Part shown: in pieces, positions 4,651 to 5,087 of the stretch | How the letters are laid out: each line of letters starts with the position of its first letter | Position numbering within the stretch: position 1 is the first letter of the stretch | The notes under the pieces: generated by a model | Database searches by the model: none | Told to the model about the DNA's origin: nothing | The model's input: only the letters and a program-made list of their open reading frames with translations | Translations under genes and position numbers: made by a program | DNA from: Anaerolineales bacterium | Lineage (GTDB): Bacteria; Chloroflexota; Anaerolineae; Anaerolineales; E44-bin32 | Direction: 5' to 3' | DNA: 5,087 bases | Assembly (NCBI GenBank): GCA_030608865.1 | Contig: JAUWDI010000094.1 | Coordinates: 1 to 5,087, forward strand

Positions 4651-5087
4651 TCAAATCCCGGGAACGCCGTATTCCCGGGCGAGTTGAATCAATAGCTCGG
4701 GATTATTCTGGAATCTTTCCGGATCTTCCTGATTATTTACGAGCTTCATCAACGTTTCGGTGAGGAGACGATTAGCTGGTGTAGGGCAACCCAGGCGTGA
4801 GCCGGCTTGTACAATCGCGCCATTTAATTGCGAGACCTCGGATTTGCCGCGGCCGATGTCGAAGTGGAGTGACGGTTTTTTATCCCCGCGCCCTTCACTG
4901 ACGATCTTCCTGAGAAGAGGTCGAATGAGCCATCGGGGGAACAAGACCGCACGCGCGAGAAGTGATACGCGAACTCCAGGTAAATCCTGTGGGGAGTAGC
5001 CAATGACCCGCAGAACCCGGACTGTTTCTCTAATAGACTCAATTTCAATCGAGGCAATACTTGGGTGGGAATACACTTGCGATGGTG
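4651..5087 (-). CDS. panE: Ketopantoate reductase (PanE/ApbA) family protein, C-terminal part (partial)
   Basis: The frame is open from the right edge to the TGA at 4653-4651; its first 5' bases lie outside, so the gene is cut by the window. A GTG at 5076 is in frame but is only an internal valine, because coding continues upstream of it. The visible 144 residues match the all-helical C-terminal domain of the family. Counting from that valine, KPSLHFDIGRGKSEVSQLNG at 67-86 corresponds to the family's PSMLQDLERGRPTEIDALNG block, including the conserved Glu (80) and Asn-Gly (85-86). PTPANRLL at 98-105 follows. The N-terminal Rossmann domain is not in the window. PanE makes pantoate from ketopantoate with NADPH for CoA synthesis, but the family has many paralogues with other 2-keto substrates, and the extra ~28-residue tail after the usual end means the exact substrate is open. 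It is separated from fabG by 137 bases. Confidence 0.8.
   Translation of the reverse strand, partial: PSQVYSHPSIASIEIESIRETVRVLRVIGYSPQDLPGVRVSLLARAVLFPRWLIRPLLRKIVSEGRGDKKPSLHFDIGRGKSEVSQLNGAIVQAGSRLGCPTPANRLLTETLMKLVNNQEDPERFQNNPELLIQLAREYGVPGI

Noticed and set aside
5074..5076. GTG as the start of the panE-family gene
   Set aside because: The frame stays open to the window edge, and starting here would remove the whole nucleotide-binding domain of the family; it is an internal valine in a cut gene.

Overview
The window is a compact stretch of bacterial chromosome with every supported gene on the minus strand, so transcription runs from high to low coordinates. GC content is roughly half by eye. 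Shine-Dalgarno sequences are clear at several genes and two promoters resemble the sigma-70/SigA type. The combination of an Asp23/Gls24-family gene beside nusB, a Tat translocase operon and a thiolase-fold CoA enzyme suggests an environmental bacterium. A Chloroflexota lineage (Dehalococcoidia/SAR202-like) is my best guess, but only by inference from gene content. There is no rRNA, tRNA, CRISPR array or mobile element.

Layout in transcription order. (1) From the right edge to 4651 is the C-terminal part of a ketopantoate reductase (PanE/ApbA) family gene that begins outside the window. (2) A 137-base intergenic region follows, with a perfect TATAAT box just upstream of the next gene. (3) Positions 4513 to 1645 hold a tight five-gene cluster: fabG (3-oxoacyl-ACP reductase), an Asp23/Gls24-family protein, nusB (transcription antitermination), a TatA/TatB-family subunit and tatC. 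Gaps inside it are 14, 16, 13 and 0 bases, so it is very probably one operon. (4) A 185-base intergenic region contains a terminator-like hairpin next to a good promoter (TTGCTC, 17-base spacer, TACAAT). (5) Positions 1459 to 95 encode a 454-residue thiolase-fold protein. Two bases after its stop, behind a strong AGGAGG, a further gene begins and runs off the left edge.

The five-gene cluster is housekeeping: lipid synthesis, an envelope-associated small protein, rRNA transcription and export of folded proteins. The last unit is accessory CoA metabolism and is the most interesting part. The thiolase-like protein has glycine where the nucleophilic cysteine should be and histidine where the second catalytic cysteine should be. 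It is therefore unlikely to be a normal thiolase, and resembles the situation in Ltp2-type retro-aldolases, which work with a DUF35 partner. The truncated downstream gene may be such a partner, but too little of it is visible to say. A second observation is an exact 12-base repeat that occurs in the same orientation in both promoter-bearing intergenic regions and may be a shared regulatory site.
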